Of a stretch of DNA of 40,393 nt, positions 1 to 7,767 are shown piece by piece. The notes under the pieces are model-generated. The model saw nothing but the letters and a program-made list of their open reading frames with translations, made no database searches and was not told where the DNA came from. The DNA lies in the NCBI GenBank assembly GCA_052326585.1, contig JBKQLU010000060.1, positions 1 to 40,393 on the forward strand, in the 5' to 3' direction. The position numbers were made by a program, and so were the translations under genes. This DNA is from JAPLJC01 sp052326585 (lineage in GTDB: Bacteria > Desulfobacterota > Desulfobaccia > Desulfobaccales > 0-14-0-80-60-11). Numbering within the stretch: position 1 is the first letter of the stretch; every line of letters begins with the position of its first letter.

Positions 1-447
1 TCTGCACGTGCCGCCGCTGGCGGCTGTACTTCGTGCAACTCCGATCTTTTGGTGCCGGAAGGTGTAGGGCATACAGACCTACTCAAGTTCAGCTATGCTG
101 TCGCTGGCCAGATGCATCTCTACCTCAACTACGCCAGCGAGCACTGGGCCAAACCCGGCGAAAACCCGTCAGTCGGCCTGATCCTTTGTGCGGAGAAGGG
201 TACTGCGGAGGCGCAATATGCCCTCGACAACCTACCCAACAAGATTCTCGCCGCCGAGTACCAAACCGTCCTGCCCGACGAAAAAATCATCGCACATGAG
301 TTGGATCGCTCACGCCGTGAACTGGAACAATTACTGCGGCCCGCCCCACCAAAGGCTGGCAGGGCCAAGCAGGAGCCTGGGAACGAGAAAAAAAGAAATC
401 GCTTTCATCCCCTCCCCCTTGAGGGGGAAGGGTCAGGGTGGGGGTGA
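1..447 (+). pseudogene. C-terminal remnant of a DUF1016/YhcG PDDEXK nuclease family gene, frameshifted
   Basis: The frame from about 76 to 340 reads like the end of the DUF1016 (YhcG-type, PDDEXK nuclease) family: VGLILCAEKG, then ALDNLPNKILAAEYQTVLPD and the helical RSRRELEQ tail. The stretch that should come just before it (RRWRLYFVQL, about 10-45) lies in a different frame, so the conserved core is broken near 45-80. The gene also runs off the window start. The tail of the frame (HPLPLEGEGSGWG) is encoded by the GC-rich repeat at 409-445, so the native stop has been overrun. Family members are accessory nucleases linked to phage defence and restriction. This copy looks inactive. A sequencing error could also produce the shift. 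Confidence 0.6.
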
Positions 448-499
448 TTATTTTTTTGGGATCTCAAAATTTTATCCCCCTCCCCTCTAAGGGAGGGGG
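409..499. repeat. Two GC-rich palindromes between convergent genes
   Basis: At 409-431 a C-rich arm (CCCCTCCCCCTT) is followed at once by its G-rich partner. At 476-484 CCCCCTCCC pairs with GGGAGGGGG at 491-499 across a 6-nt loop, followed by AATTTTTA. The style matches the dispersed intergenic palindromes common in this type of genome. The second hairpin could stop transcription on the plus strand, ahead of the opposing cysteine desulfurase gene. Confidence 0.55.
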
Positions 500-575
500 A
501 ATTTTTAGGGTCAGATATATTAAGCATATTCCCGAACATTATAATCGCGATGCTAAACAGCTAAGGGCGGCTGCG

Positions 576-1709
576 CTAGTTCTTGCCGGCCAGGGCTCGC
601 CCCGCCTTAAGGAGCAGGGCCGCCGCCGCCTCGACCTCGGCCCGGGTGTTGGGCCGGCCCAGGCTGAAGCGCACCGCGCCCCGGGCTCTCTCCGGACTCA
701 CCCCCATGGCCGCCAGCACCGGGGAGACGGATTCCCGGCCGGCGTGGCAGGCGGACCCCAGGGAGGCGGCCACCTCCGGGACCCTGGCCAGCAGCTCGCC
801 CCCGGAAATCCCGGGAAAGGAGACGTTCAGGGTGTTGGGCAGGCGCTCGCTCTCCGGGCCGTTCAGGGCAAGTCCAGGGAAGCCGGCCTTGAGCCGCGCC
901 CAGAGCAGGTCGCGCAGGCCTTGCAGGTGGACGGCGTTGGTTGCGCCCTCCTCCCGGACCAGCCGGCAGGCCTCCCCCAAGGCCACGATATAGGGGATAT
1001 TTTCGGTGCCGGCCCGGCGTCCGCCTTCCTGGGAGGCCCCGTGGAGCAGGGGGGTGAGGCTGGACTCCCGGCCCCGGCGCACGAAGAGCGCGCCCACCCC
1101 CTTGGGTCCATAAAACTTATGGCCGGCCAGGGTGAGGAAATCGACCGGCAGTTCACTCACATCCACCTTAACCTTGCCCGGGCTCTGGGCGGCGTCGGTA
1201 TGCAGCAGCGCCCCGGCCTCCCGGGCCACTGCGGCCAACTCGGCCAGGGGCTGGAGGGCTCCGGTCTCGTTGTTGGCGTGCATAATGCTGATCAGGATGG
1301 TGTCGGGGCTTAAGGCCCGGCGCAGCTCATCCGGGTCCACCCGGCCTTGCCCGTCCACCGGCAGCACCGTCAGGTCAAACCCCCGGGATTCCAGGAACCG
1401 GCAGGGGGCCAGCACCGCGGGGTGTTCACTGGCCGCGGTGATGATCCGGCCCGCCCCCCGGCCCAGGGCCACGCCCTTGAGGACCGTGTTGTTGGCCTCG
1501 GTGGCCCCGCTGGTAAAGACGATCTCCTCCGGGGTGCAGTTCAAGAGCGCCGCCACTTCCTGGCGGGCCCGGCGCATGGCCTCGGCTGCCCTGAGCCCCA
1601 GTGGATAATCGCTGCTCGGATTGCCGAACTCCGGCCCCAGGAAGGGCTGCATGACCCGGGCCACCTCCGGGGCCACCGGGGTGGTGGCGTTGTAGTCCAG
1701 GTAAATCAT
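576..1709 (-). CDS. Cysteine desulfurase, NifS/IscS family
   Basis: This 377-residue class V PLP aminotransferase fold takes sulfur from cysteine to supply Fe-S clusters and thio-cofactors. Visible marks are the N-terminal IYLDYNATTP, the PLP-phosphate segment TSGATEANN (67-75), HANNETG (144-150), the PLP lysine in AGHKFYGPKG (Lys198) and the persulfide cysteine in LGSACHAG (Cys321). Length is normal for the family. The start has AGGAGG about 7 nt upstream. No iscU/nifU scaffold or regulator lies next to it, so the acceptor is unknown and a choice between iscS, nifS or a tRNA thiolation role cannot be made here. It is transcribed away from the acyltransferase gene. Confidence 0.93.
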   Translation of the reverse strand: MIYLDYNATTPVAPEVARVMQPFLGPEFGNPSSDYPLGLRAAEAMRRARQEVAALLNCTPEEIVFTSGATEANNTVLKGVALGRGAGRIITAASEHPAVLAPCRFLESRGFDLTVLPVDGQGRVDPDELRRALSPDTILISIMHANNETGALQPLAELAAVAREAGALLHTDAAQSPGKVKVDVSELPVDFLTLAGHKFYGPKGVGALFVRRGRESSLTPLLHGASQEGGRRAGTENIPYIVALGEACRLVREEGATNAVHLQGLRDLLWARLKAGFPGLALNGPESERLPNTLNVSFPGISGGELLARVPEVAASLGSACHAGRESVSPVLAAMGVSPERARGAVRFSLGRPNTRAEVEAAAALLLKAGRALAGKN

Positions 1710-1744
1710 GGCCTATCCTCCTGTTGGCCCGCGGCCTTCTTGGA

Positions 1745-1774
1745 TTGACACCGCCTTTCAGAATTTGCTATTTT
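1745..1774 (+). promoter_or_regulatory. Sigma-70-type promoter for the acyltransferase gene
   Basis: TTGACA (1745-1750) and TATTTT (1769-1774) are separated by 18 nt, about 60 nt ahead of the acyltransferase start and pointing the right way. The -35 box is perfect and the -10 box is moderate. Confidence 0.5.
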
Positions 1775-1833
1775 AACATAAAAAGGGCCTGGCCAGTGGG
1801 GTATCCTGGCCTGCTGGCGGCCGTTCTGCTCCC

Positions 1834-2442
1834 ATGAGCCATACCTTGTCCCCCCGTTTCTATCGCCTGAGCCGCTGGTTTTGCCGCCAGACCCTGGGGC
1901 GTTATTTTTCCCTGGAGGTCCGGGGCCTGGAAAACCTGCCGGCCCAGGGGCCGGCCATCATCTGCTCCAAACACCAGCGTTGGGTGGACATCCCCCTTAT
2001 CGGCATGGCCCTGCCGCCGCCGCTGCACTATATCGCCAAGGCGGAGCTTTTTCAGTATCCGGTAATCCGGGAACTGTTGGGGGCCTGGGGCGGGGTGCCC
2101 CTGGACCGCAACCGGCCGCGGGCCACCCTGTCCTCTTTTAAGCGCCTGGCGCCGCTGCTGCGAGAGCGGGCTTACGTCGTCCTCTTTCCCGAAGGCACCT
2201 ATTTCCGGGGCAGGGTGGGGCCGGGCAAACACCGCCTCATCCAATTGCTCCTCAAGCTGCAGAACCGGGATGGCTTGGGGCTGCTGCCCTTCGTGCCCGT
2301 GGGACTGGTTTACCTGCCGCAAGCTCGCGGCTGCCGGGTGCAGGTCTCGTTGGGCCCGGCCCTCATGGCTCCCCGGGCGGGGCAGGCCTCCCCTCTCACC
2401 TCCGGCCTCATGGAGCAGATCGCCCGCCATTCCGGATTCTAA
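1834..2442 (+). CDS. Lysophospholipid acyltransferase, PlsC/AGPAT family
   Basis: This 202-residue protein should acylate lysophosphatidic acid or a related lysophospholipid at the inner face of the membrane. The catalytic HX4D block is present as KHQRWVD (about 47-53), and block III as LFPEGTYFR (about 118-126), followed by a substrate-binding PFVPVGL segment. The more usual Asn-His at block I is Lys-His here, as in several short PlsC paralogues. Length is at the low end of the family and there is no clear membrane anchor beyond hydrophobic patches. No strong Shine-Dalgarno is visible at the ATG, but no better start exists upstream. Small membrane-protein genes follow. Physiological substrate unknown. 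Confidence 0.85.
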   Translation: MSHTLSPRFYRLSRWFCRQTLGRYFSLEVRGLENLPAQGPAIICSKHQRWVDIPLIGMALPPPLHYIAKAELFQYPVIRELLGAWGGVPLDRNRPRATLSSFKRLAPLLRERAYVVLFPEGTYFRGRVGPGKHRLIQLLLKLQNRDGLGLLPFVPVGLVYLPQARGCRVQVSLGPALMAPRAGQASPLTSGLMEQIARHSGF

Positions 2443-2603
2443 ACCTTTCTCCCTTCTGAAACCGCGCCGGTTTTGCCTCTCTGCCGGCCCCCCGGCAGTG
2501 TGCCGCGGCTTAGCACCGCCCGGTTTTCTCTGCCGAATCGCCTGGATTTTCCTTCACCCCATGCTTAACTTGCAGAGAACGAAACTTGGGAAGGTCTTAG
2601 ATC

Positions 2604-2714
2604 ATGAGAGCAGGCTGGCAATTTCTTTCCCGGCGCTGGTGGTGGGTGCATTTTCTGGGGTTTACCGTGGTCTATGCCGCCGGACGCCTGACGGCCGCCT
2701 ATTTTAAGGGGTGA
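2604..2714 (+). CDS. Small single-pass membrane protein, 36 residues
   Basis: The ATG opens a 36-codon frame with an Arg/Trp-rich head (LSRRWWWVHF) and one hydrophobic helix, ending YFKG. It lies in a tight series with two further membrane-protein genes: 4 nt separate it from the next, which argues for translation. The codons are GC3-rich like the neighbours. I recognise no family. A chance frame is possible at this size. Confidence 0.5.
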   Translation: MRAGWQFLSRRWWWVHFLGFTVVYAAGRLTAAYFKG

Positions 2715-2718
2715 AGAG

Positions 2719-2826
2719 ATGATGCGCTACTTCTCCTACGTCCGGTGGCCCAGATTGGGGTGGTTCATCCTCCACGCCACTGCCGTCGTCCTCTTATTTC
2801 TCCTGGGATATTCGATGAAATTTTAG
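2719..2826 (+). CDS. Small single-pass membrane protein, 35 residues
   Basis: The frame opens with two adjacent ATG codons behind GAAGAG. The product has a basic and aromatic head (RYFSYVRWPRLGW) and a hydrophobic helix ending LLFLLGYSMKF. It sits between the 36-residue gene (4 nt) and the four-helix membrane protein (9 nt), so the three probably form one translation unit. It could assist a membrane complex with its larger neighbour, which is inference from spacing only. No family recognised. Confidence 0.5.
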   Translation: MMRYFSYVRWPRLGWFILHATAVVLLFLLGYSMKF

Positions 2827-2835
2827 GTGCAGCCG

Positions 2836-3246
2836 ATGAAAACTCCGCGTCATCTCCTCTGGATAGCCCTGGTCGTCATGGGATTGGGCGCCACCATGCT
2901 GCATCTCAGGATCCATCCGCCCCATTCGCTCACCTATCTCTGGCCCAACCTCTTCTCCTGGATCCACCTGGTGGTGGTGAGCCTGCTTTTTCTGGACCGG
3001 CGGACCGCCCTGCTGGGGGTCATTCTGAACAGTTTCCTGGCCTATCTGGGGATCATCATGATGGCGGATTTCTCCATCAGCGCCACCCTGGCCGGGAAGA
3101 TTAAGGTCATGCCAGGGGTAGATTTCTTCGGCTGGCTGCTGCAGACGACCTTTGCGGATATCGCCATCCTGGTGGGCGGCCTCATGGTGGGCCTGGCCCT
3201 GTACCAGGTGATGCTGCTGGAGAGTGATCAGCGCAGTGGGGGATAA
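2836..3246 (+). CDS. Four-helix membrane protein of unknown function
   Basis: I prefer the ATG at 2836, with AGGTG about 6 nt upstream, over the in-frame GTG at 2827. The 136-residue product has four hydrophobic helices: about 8-24, 40-53, 56-76 and 100-125 residues. A loop between helices 3 and 4 contains KIKVMPGVDFFG. There are no cysteines and no clustered charges suggesting a transporter active site. It is the last gene of the small membrane cluster behind the acyltransferase. No family recognised. It ends 70 nt before a two-way terminator. Confidence 0.7.
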   Translation: MKTPRHLLWIALVVMGLGATMLHLRIHPPHSLTYLWPNLFSWIHLVVVSLLFLDRRTALLGVILNSFLAYLGIIMMADFSISATLAGKIKVMPGVDFFGWLLQTTFADIAILVGGLMVGLALYQVMLLESDQRSGG

Positions 3247-3316
3247 CGGCTTTAAACCGCGGCTGCTCCCGGTCCAGGCCAGGGCCGAATCAGCGATTGC
3301 CAGGCGTCTCCAGAAG

Positions 3317-3370
3317 AAAAGGCAGGGTTTCACCTCGTCTTCCTGCTGTCGAGGCGGTTCCCTGCCTTTT
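3317..3370. terminator. Bidirectional terminator between convergent genes
   Basis: AAAAGGCAGGG (3317-3327) pairs perfectly with CCCTGCCTTTT (3360-3370). Inside the loop CCTCG (3333-3337) pairs with CGAGG (3350-3354). U-rich ends arise on both strands. It separates the plus-strand membrane gene from the minus-strand Cys-rich gene. Confidence 0.7.
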
Positions 3371-3422
3371 CGGGCGCAAGCGCCAACCATGACCGCGGCT
3401 CAGCTCCTGGCCGCGGCGAGCT

Positions 3423-3710
3423 TCACTTTTGCTTATTTTTCGGGACCGCGGGGCAATCGATGGTTGCCTTACAGGTCGTCTTTCCCGGGGTTTTGAGCCC
3501 CGGGCAGTCGATCTGCACCTGGCACTGTCCCTTGGCCCCCGTGGCCGGGCACATTTGCTGGTTCTGAATGGGCTTCTGCTCTCCCGTTCCCGTTTTGGGC
3601 GGTTCAGTCGCCGCCTGGCTCACAGTCACCATAGCCAGGAACAGCAGCCCGGCAGCTCCTGCCATGCAGGCTCCCAGCCGGGAAGATATTAATCTCCGTA
3701 TTTTTTCCAT
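3423..3710 (-). CDS. Small exported cysteine-rich protein with an internal repeat
   Basis: This 95-residue protein begins with a signal peptide (basic head to about residue 12, hydrophobic core 15-31, likely cut after SQA). The mature part is rich in Pro, Lys and Gln and has five cysteines (54, 63, 69, 80, 86). The eight-residue units CQVQIDCP (63-70) and CKATIDCP (80-87) are near copies 17 residues apart. The arrangement suggests a small disulfide-bonded or metal-binding periplasmic protein. GGGAGG lies just upstream of the ATG. I recognise no family. It faces the same way as the next exported protein gene but is separated from it by 56 nt. Confidence 0.75.
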   Translation of the reverse strand: MEKIRRLISSRLGACMAGAAGLLFLAMVTVSQAATEPPKTGTGEQKPIQNQQMCPATGAKGQCQVQIDCPGLKTPGKTTCKATIDCPAVPKNKQK

Positions 3711-3766
3711 TATTCCCCTCCCTTATAAGGCTATGCACCAGCTACCCTGATTATCCCTCGTCGTCT

Positions 3767-4387
3767 TTAAGGCTGCAAGACCTGAAAATTAGAGAAGGCC
3801 ACAGAATTTTGCCCCTGCGATCCGGAAGCCACCTTAAACCCGATAAGTTGGCCCCCTTGCGGAGGTTGGCCAGAGACGCTGACAATCTGTTTGCCATTTA
3901 TGAAAAGCGTGGCTTGATTGCCTTTGGTGACCACCTTGACCTGGTTTTCGGCCCCTACCCCCTTCTTGATAGAGGGGTCTTCGCGCCAGGCCACGGGCAG
4001 CAGGTAGTGGCCGCTGACCAGCCGTTGGACCGCAAACCAGCCGTTGGCGTTAATCAAGATGCTATACCAGCTGTCGTAGCCCGAGGCCCAAAAAAGCAGG
4101 CCGCTGCCGTAGGTGGGGTCATCAGCCTTGACAAAGGCCAGGGTGTAGTCGGCCTCCATGTCATCGGGCAAGAAATTGGCCTGGTTCAGGTACGTATTGG
4201 TCATGCCCTTGTCGGGGGTGATGGTGAGCTTCCCGTCCTTGGCGTCTATCGTGGGGCTGGGAGCCGCCCAGGAAGGATCCAGGCTGGTAAACTTATCCTC
4301 GTAAAGCACCTTGGCGGCCAGTCCGGCGGTCACCATTAGCAAAACCATCGCCAACGCCATCACCAACGCGGTCAATTTCCCTTTCAT
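3767..4387 (-). CDS. Exported protein with a LamG/ConA-like beta-sandwich domain
   Basis: The 206-residue product has a typical signal peptide (residues 1-24, ending GLAA). The rest is a single predicted beta-sandwich: an opening YEDKFTSLDPSW, a middle GSGLLFWASGYDSWYSILINANGWFAVQRL and a late VKVVTKGNQATLFINGKQI, which is the pattern of laminin-G/DUF1080-like jelly-roll domains. Such domains bind glycans or act as glycan-degrading accessories outside the membrane. No catalytic acid can be assigned. AAGGAGG lies 10 nt upstream of the ATG, and a good sigma-70 promoter sits at 4423-4451. The function is inferred from fold style only. Confidence 0.8.
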   Translation of the reverse strand: MKGKLTALVMALAMVLLMVTAGLAAKVLYEDKFTSLDPSWAAPSPTIDAKDGKLTITPDKGMTNTYLNQANFLPDDMEADYTLAFVKADDPTYGSGLLFWASGYDSWYSILINANGWFAVQRLVSGHYLLPVAWREDPSIKKGVGAENQVKVVTKGNQATLFINGKQIVSVSGQPPQGGQLIGFKVASGSQGQNSVAFSNFQVLQP

Positions 4388-4422
4388 ATCTTCAAACCTC
4401 CTTAGTTAAAGTTAATGCTTCA

Positions 4423-4451
4423 AAGCTAAGAAGAGGGCAGTTTCCTGTCAA
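4423..4451 (-). promoter_or_regulatory. Sigma-70-type promoter for the LamG-like exported protein
   Basis: On the minus strand TTGACA (4451-4446) and TAGCTT (4428-4423) are 17 nt apart, with a predicted leader of about 30 nt to the ATG. The -35 box and spacing are both ideal. Confidence 0.6.
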
Positions 4452-4549
4452 GAGAGGAAGAGGGGTGAAATAACGGCACCGGAGCTTCGGGACCCGGTTG
4501 AGGCTCTTAAAAAGCCTGAACCTGTCCTGCGCTTCTCATATGTGGATAT

Positions 4550-5905
4550 TTATAATTTCCCCGCGGCCTGCAAGGCGTACTTCAGGGCCAGGGCCTTTTC
4601 GGCCACGGCCATGGGGGTGGGCCCCAGGACGTAGACCAGGGCTTCCCGGCCCAGGGCGCCCCGGGCCCTGATGAGGTCCGGGGGCATTTCCCCGGGTTTC
4701 AGCTTAGAAACGTCCTGCATCTCCAGGGTCCCGCCGCTCCGGTCCTCATCTCCTTCGGAGTCCTGGCCGGGGCCGTCGCAGGAAGTCATCCGCAGGTGCA
4801 GGGAGGGGGCCAGTTCGGTCATATCCGCGAGGTAGCGGATATTCATGGCGCTGCGCCATTCCTGGTGGCTGGCCGCGGCGCGGAGGATGAGGGTTGCCAG
4901 CCGCGTAGAGGCGCCGAAGGCCGGCGGGGCAGGAATGAGGAGCCCCGCGGCGCTCTTTACCAAGCGGCCCGGGAAGGCGGCCACATCCTGAGGGCCTTCG
5001 GCATAGGGAGTGGCGAAGGCTATGTTGCTCATGACTTCGGGGATGAGGGGGCTCAAGTCTTCGGCTTGCAGGCGGGCGGCGGCGGCCTCAAGGTCCTGCA
5101 GGACCTGGAAGCGCCCCAGGTCACGGGCCCAGGGGGCGTAAGGGTTTACCGGACCGGTCCCCCGGCCCAGGGGCAGGCCGTACTTCAGCGCCTGGAAGGT
5201 GAGGGTGCGGGCCTCGGCCACCGCCTCCGGGAGGGAGAGGCCCCGGGCCAGGCCGGCGGCGCAGGCGCTGGCCAGCACGCAGCCGCTGCCGTGGTGATTT
5301 GGGGCGGCCAGCCGCAGGCCGGCCAAATGATAGCTATTCTGGCCGTCGGTGAGGACGTCCACCGGCGCATCCTCCAGGTGCCCGCCCTTGGCCAGGACCC
5401 AGCGGGGGCCCAGGGCTTGCAGCCGCCGGGCCGCCTCCTCCAGGTCCTGGGGGGCCTTGATCTTCAGGCCGGTGAGGCGGGCGGCCTCCGGGGCATTGGG
5501 GGTCAGGAGGAAGGTGAGGGGGAAGAGCTCTTCCCGCATGGCGCTGATGCCGGCTTCGTCCAAGAGCGGGAAGCCAGCGCCCGCGGCCAGTACCGGGTCC
5601 AGCACCACCGGCGCCGGGCCTAGCCTCTTTAAGGAAGCGGCCACCGCGGCGACTATGGCGGCGTTGGCCAGCATGCCGATCTTCACCGCGGCCACCGGGA
5701 AGTCGCTGATAACCGCCTCGAGCTGGGCCGCCACCACCTCCGGGGCCACCGCGTGCAGCGCCCGGACCCCCTGGCTGTTCTGGATGGTCAGGGCAGTGGC
5801 CACCGTCAGGCCGTAAACGCCCGACAGGGTAGCCACTTTCAGGTCTTGCTGCAGGCCGGCGCCTCCTCCCGGATCGAAACCGGCGATAATCAGGACGGTC
5901 TTCAT
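4550..5905 (-). CDS. thiDN: Bifunctional HMP/HMP-P kinase and ThiN-type thiamine-phosphate synthase
   Basis: The first 265 or so residues are ThiD, which phosphorylates hydroxymethylpyrimidine twice: IIAGFDPGGGAGLQQDL at the N terminus, KIGMLAN, VLDPVLAAGAG and the anion-hole APNHHGSGCVLASA. Residues about 285-450 match ThiN, which condenses HMP-PP with thiazole phosphate in place of ThiE: IPEVMSNIAFATPYA, PAFGASTRLA and EWRSAMNIRYL. An acidic low-complexity loop interrupts the ThiN part. I place the start at the ATG at 5905, because GGAG lies 6 nt upstream and the upstream stop lies 1 nt before it; an ATG at 5917 is also in frame. It is the last gene of a three-gene unit with two CoA-dehydratase-type genes, which have no known link to thiamine. 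Confidence 0.9.
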   Translation of the reverse strand: MKTVLIIAGFDPGGGAGLQQDLKVATLSGVYGLTVATALTIQNSQGVRALHAVAPEVVAAQLEAVISDFPVAAVKIGMLANAAIVAAVAASLKRLGPAPVVLDPVLAAGAGFPLLDEAGISAMREELFPLTFLLTPNAPEAARLTGLKIKAPQDLEEAARRLQALGPRWVLAKGGHLEDAPVDVLTDGQNSYHLAGLRLAAPNHHGSGCVLASACAAGLARGLSLPEAVAEARTLTFQALKYGLPLGRGTGPVNPYAPWARDLGRFQVLQDLEAAAARLQAEDLSPLIPEVMSNIAFATPYAEGPQDVAAFPGRLVKSAAGLLIPAPPAFGASTRLATLILRAAASHQEWRSAMNIRYLADMTELAPSLHLRMTSCDGPGQDSEGDEDRSGGTLEMQDVSKLKPGEMPPDLIRARGALGREALVYVLGPTPMAVAEKALALKYALQAAGKL

Positions 5906-5906
5906 G

Positions 5907-6776
5907 CTAGTCTCCATGACCCCGGGTCATCACAGACCGGGTGGCCTCCAGGCAGCATCCCAGGGCGCCGATATATTGGGGGTAGGGCGGCACCAGCACC
6001 CGAAAAGAGTCTGGTTCCTTGAGGAAATTGATTACCGCCCGGTTGCGGGCCACGCCGCCGACGCACACCAGGGTGGGACAGCGATAGCGGCGCACCATCG
6101 ACAAGGCCCGCCGGGCCACCGAGGCGTTGACGCCCGCGGCGATGCGGGCCGGCTCCACCCCTTCCAGCAGGTGTCCAACCAGTTCGCTTTCCCCGAAGAT
6201 GGCGCAGGTCTGGGAAATCTCCACCGGGTCCCGGCCGGCCGCGGCGAATTGCGCTAAGGGCATCTTCAGGAAGCGGGCCATGTTCTCCAGGTAGCGGCCG
6301 GTGCCCGCGGCGCAGCGATCGTTGGAGAGGAAGTCGAACACCCGGCCGTCCCGGACGTAAAGCACCTTGGTGTCCTGGCCCCCGACCTCCAGGAGGATAA
6401 AATGGTCCAGGCCCGTTTGCTGCCGGGCTCCCAGAAAATGGGCCCGAATCTCGGTGATGGCCGGGAAAATTTGCTGCAGGAGATTCTTGCCGTAGCCGGT
6501 GACCACCAGGGCGGCCGGCTCCGGAAGGCCCAGCCGCGGCCAATCGATGGATAGCCCCCGCCTCCCCCGGAGGAGATAATTCCGGTAAAAGATGATGGCG
6601 TCCAGGCGGCGGCGCCGCCAATCTCCCTTGGGGTCCAGATAAACCAGCTTTACAAACCGGCTGCCGAAGTCGAGACCGCAGGCGGAAAGGCCAGGTTCGG
6701 AAGAGGAGGGCCGGGGAGCGGCGCTCTCTGACCTCCCGGCCGCCGACCCCGGCAAGGCACTACGGCCGCAAGACAT
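5907..6776 (-). CDS. BcrAD/BadF/HgdC-type ATP-dependent activase
   Basis: This ASKHA-fold ATPase passes low-potential electrons to a 2-hydroxyacyl-CoA dehydratase-type partner through a 4Fe-4S cluster held between two monomers. The N-terminal phosphate loop CGLDFGSRFVKLVYLD, the GGQDTK segment, and the two cluster cysteines in NDRCAAGTGRYLE and QTCAIFGESELVGH are visible, as is CVGGVARN near the end. The ATG at 6776 has GGAGG 9 nt upstream and overlaps the preceding gene by 17 nt, so I use it and not the far-upstream 6839. This leaves about 35 poorly conserved residues before the fold. It pairs with the dehydratase-like gene directly upstream. Confidence 0.88.
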   Translation of the reverse strand: MSCGRSALPGSAAGRSESAAPRPSSSEPGLSACGLDFGSRFVKLVYLDPKGDWRRRRLDAIIFYRNYLLRGRRGLSIDWPRLGLPEPAALVVTGYGKNLLQQIFPAITEIRAHFLGARQQTGLDHFILLEVGGQDTKVLYVRDGRVFDFLSNDRCAAGTGRYLENMARFLKMPLAQFAAAGRDPVEISQTCAIFGESELVGHLLEGVEPARIAAGVNASVARRALSMVRRYRCPTLVCVGGVARNRAVINFLKEPDSFRVLVPPYPQYIGALGCCLEATRSVMTRGHGD

Positions 6777-7767
6777 CGACAAAGGCCTCCAGGCGCATCC
6801 GGGTGCGGGAATCGAGGGACACGGGGCGGTCGCCCTCAATGGTGAGGACGGGCAGGTTGAGGCGCTCCCGGATGGTTTGGTCGAACATCTGGCGGAAGCA
6901 GAAGCTCTGGGTATAGTGCACCAGGCCGTCCAGGCGCCGGTTGTGCACCGCGGCCGCCAGGTCCGCCAGGCGACCGGCGATCTCGTAGGGATAGGTATAA
7001 TGGAAGTATTGCGTCACCAGGTCCGGGCCGGCCCGGGGCATGCTGAACTGCCGGGGAAATTCGTGGAATACCACCCCGGCCCCCAACTCCTCCAGGTATT
7101 CCCACAGGTCGGTAAAGATGGGAGGGATGCCGGCAAAGCCCAAACGCACCCGGTAGTCCCGGGGGCGGCGTTGTTCCGCCTCGAGCAGGAAAGCCCCGAT
7201 CCGCCGTTCGAAGGCCGCAGGGTCTGAGGCAAAGTCGGTGCTGGCGACCAGAAGCTCGAAATTCTCCTTGCCGCTCACCCGGCCGGACTCCCAGGTGAGC
7301 CGGTCCAGGCGCTTCAAGGCGCGCCGCAAGGGGGCCAGCCTCTCCTGAACCTGGACCACTTGGGCCGCGCTGGCACCCAGGCGGTCCCTCAGGCCGCCGA
7401 TCTCCCGGGCCAGTTGCTCCCGGTTCCGGGGATAGGGAAATTTGAAGTGGATCACCTGGCGGCCTTCAGCCTCCAGGATCTCCCCCAGGGCCTGGGTGTA
7501 GGAGCAATCCCCCTGACAGGCGACGATGACCGCGGCGATCTCCGGATGGTGCTGCAGGGCGGCGTAGATTCCCTTGATCCAGGTGCAGATGGTGCGGGGA
7601 AAGCCGGCGCCTTCAGCCTCGGCCGCCAGGGCCCGGGCCCCGGGAGCGGCGATGAACAGGTTATTCAGGTCCACCGGTATCAGGCCGGCAGCCAGCACCA
7701 CTTCCACCGGGATGGTAGTGGTGAAGCCCACTCTGGCGCCGGCAGGGGGCGGTTTAATGGAGGTCAT
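6760..7767 (-). CDS. 2-hydroxyacyl-CoA dehydratase family protein (HgdB/DCCP-like), single subunit
   Basis: The 335-residue product belongs to the HgdB/FldC/BcrB group of Fe-S proteins reduced by an activase. Family marks are VGFTTTIPVEVVLAAGL, the cysteines in TICTWIKG (Cys61) and ACQGDCSYT (Cys84, Cys88), and the late VHYTQSFCFRQ (Cys290) followed by LPVLTIEGDRP. True dehydratases need two different subunits of this family. Only one is coded here, next to its activase, as in E. coli YjiM/YjiL and the double-cubane cluster protein DCCP with its reductase. The substrate is unknown. The gene heads the operon activase-thiDN. Confidence 0.85.
   Translation of the reverse strand: MTSIKPPPAGARVGFTTTIPVEVVLAAGLIPVDLNNLFIAAPGARALAAEAEGAGFPRTICTWIKGIYAALQHHPEIAAVIVACQGDCSYTQALGEILEAEGRQVIHFKFPYPRNREQLAREIGGLRDRLGASAAQVVQVQERLAPLRRALKRLDRLTWESGRVSGKENFELLVASTDFASDPAAFERRIGAFLLEAEQRRPRDYRVRLGFAGIPPIFTDLWEYLEELGAGVVFHEFPRQFSMPRAGPDLVTQYFHYTYPYEIAGRLADLAAAVHNRRLDGLVHYTQSFCFRQMFDQTIRERLNLPVLTIEGDRPVSLDSRTRMRLEAFVDVLRP

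Noticed and set aside
4494..4521. Hairpin GGTTCAGGCT/AGCCTCAACC after thiDN
   Set aside because: It has a mismatch and no U-tract follows, so terminator function is not supported.
5902..6621. Long minus-strand frame of 239 codons
   Set aside because: Pro/Gly/Arg-rich shadow of the activase gene in another frame, with no family character.
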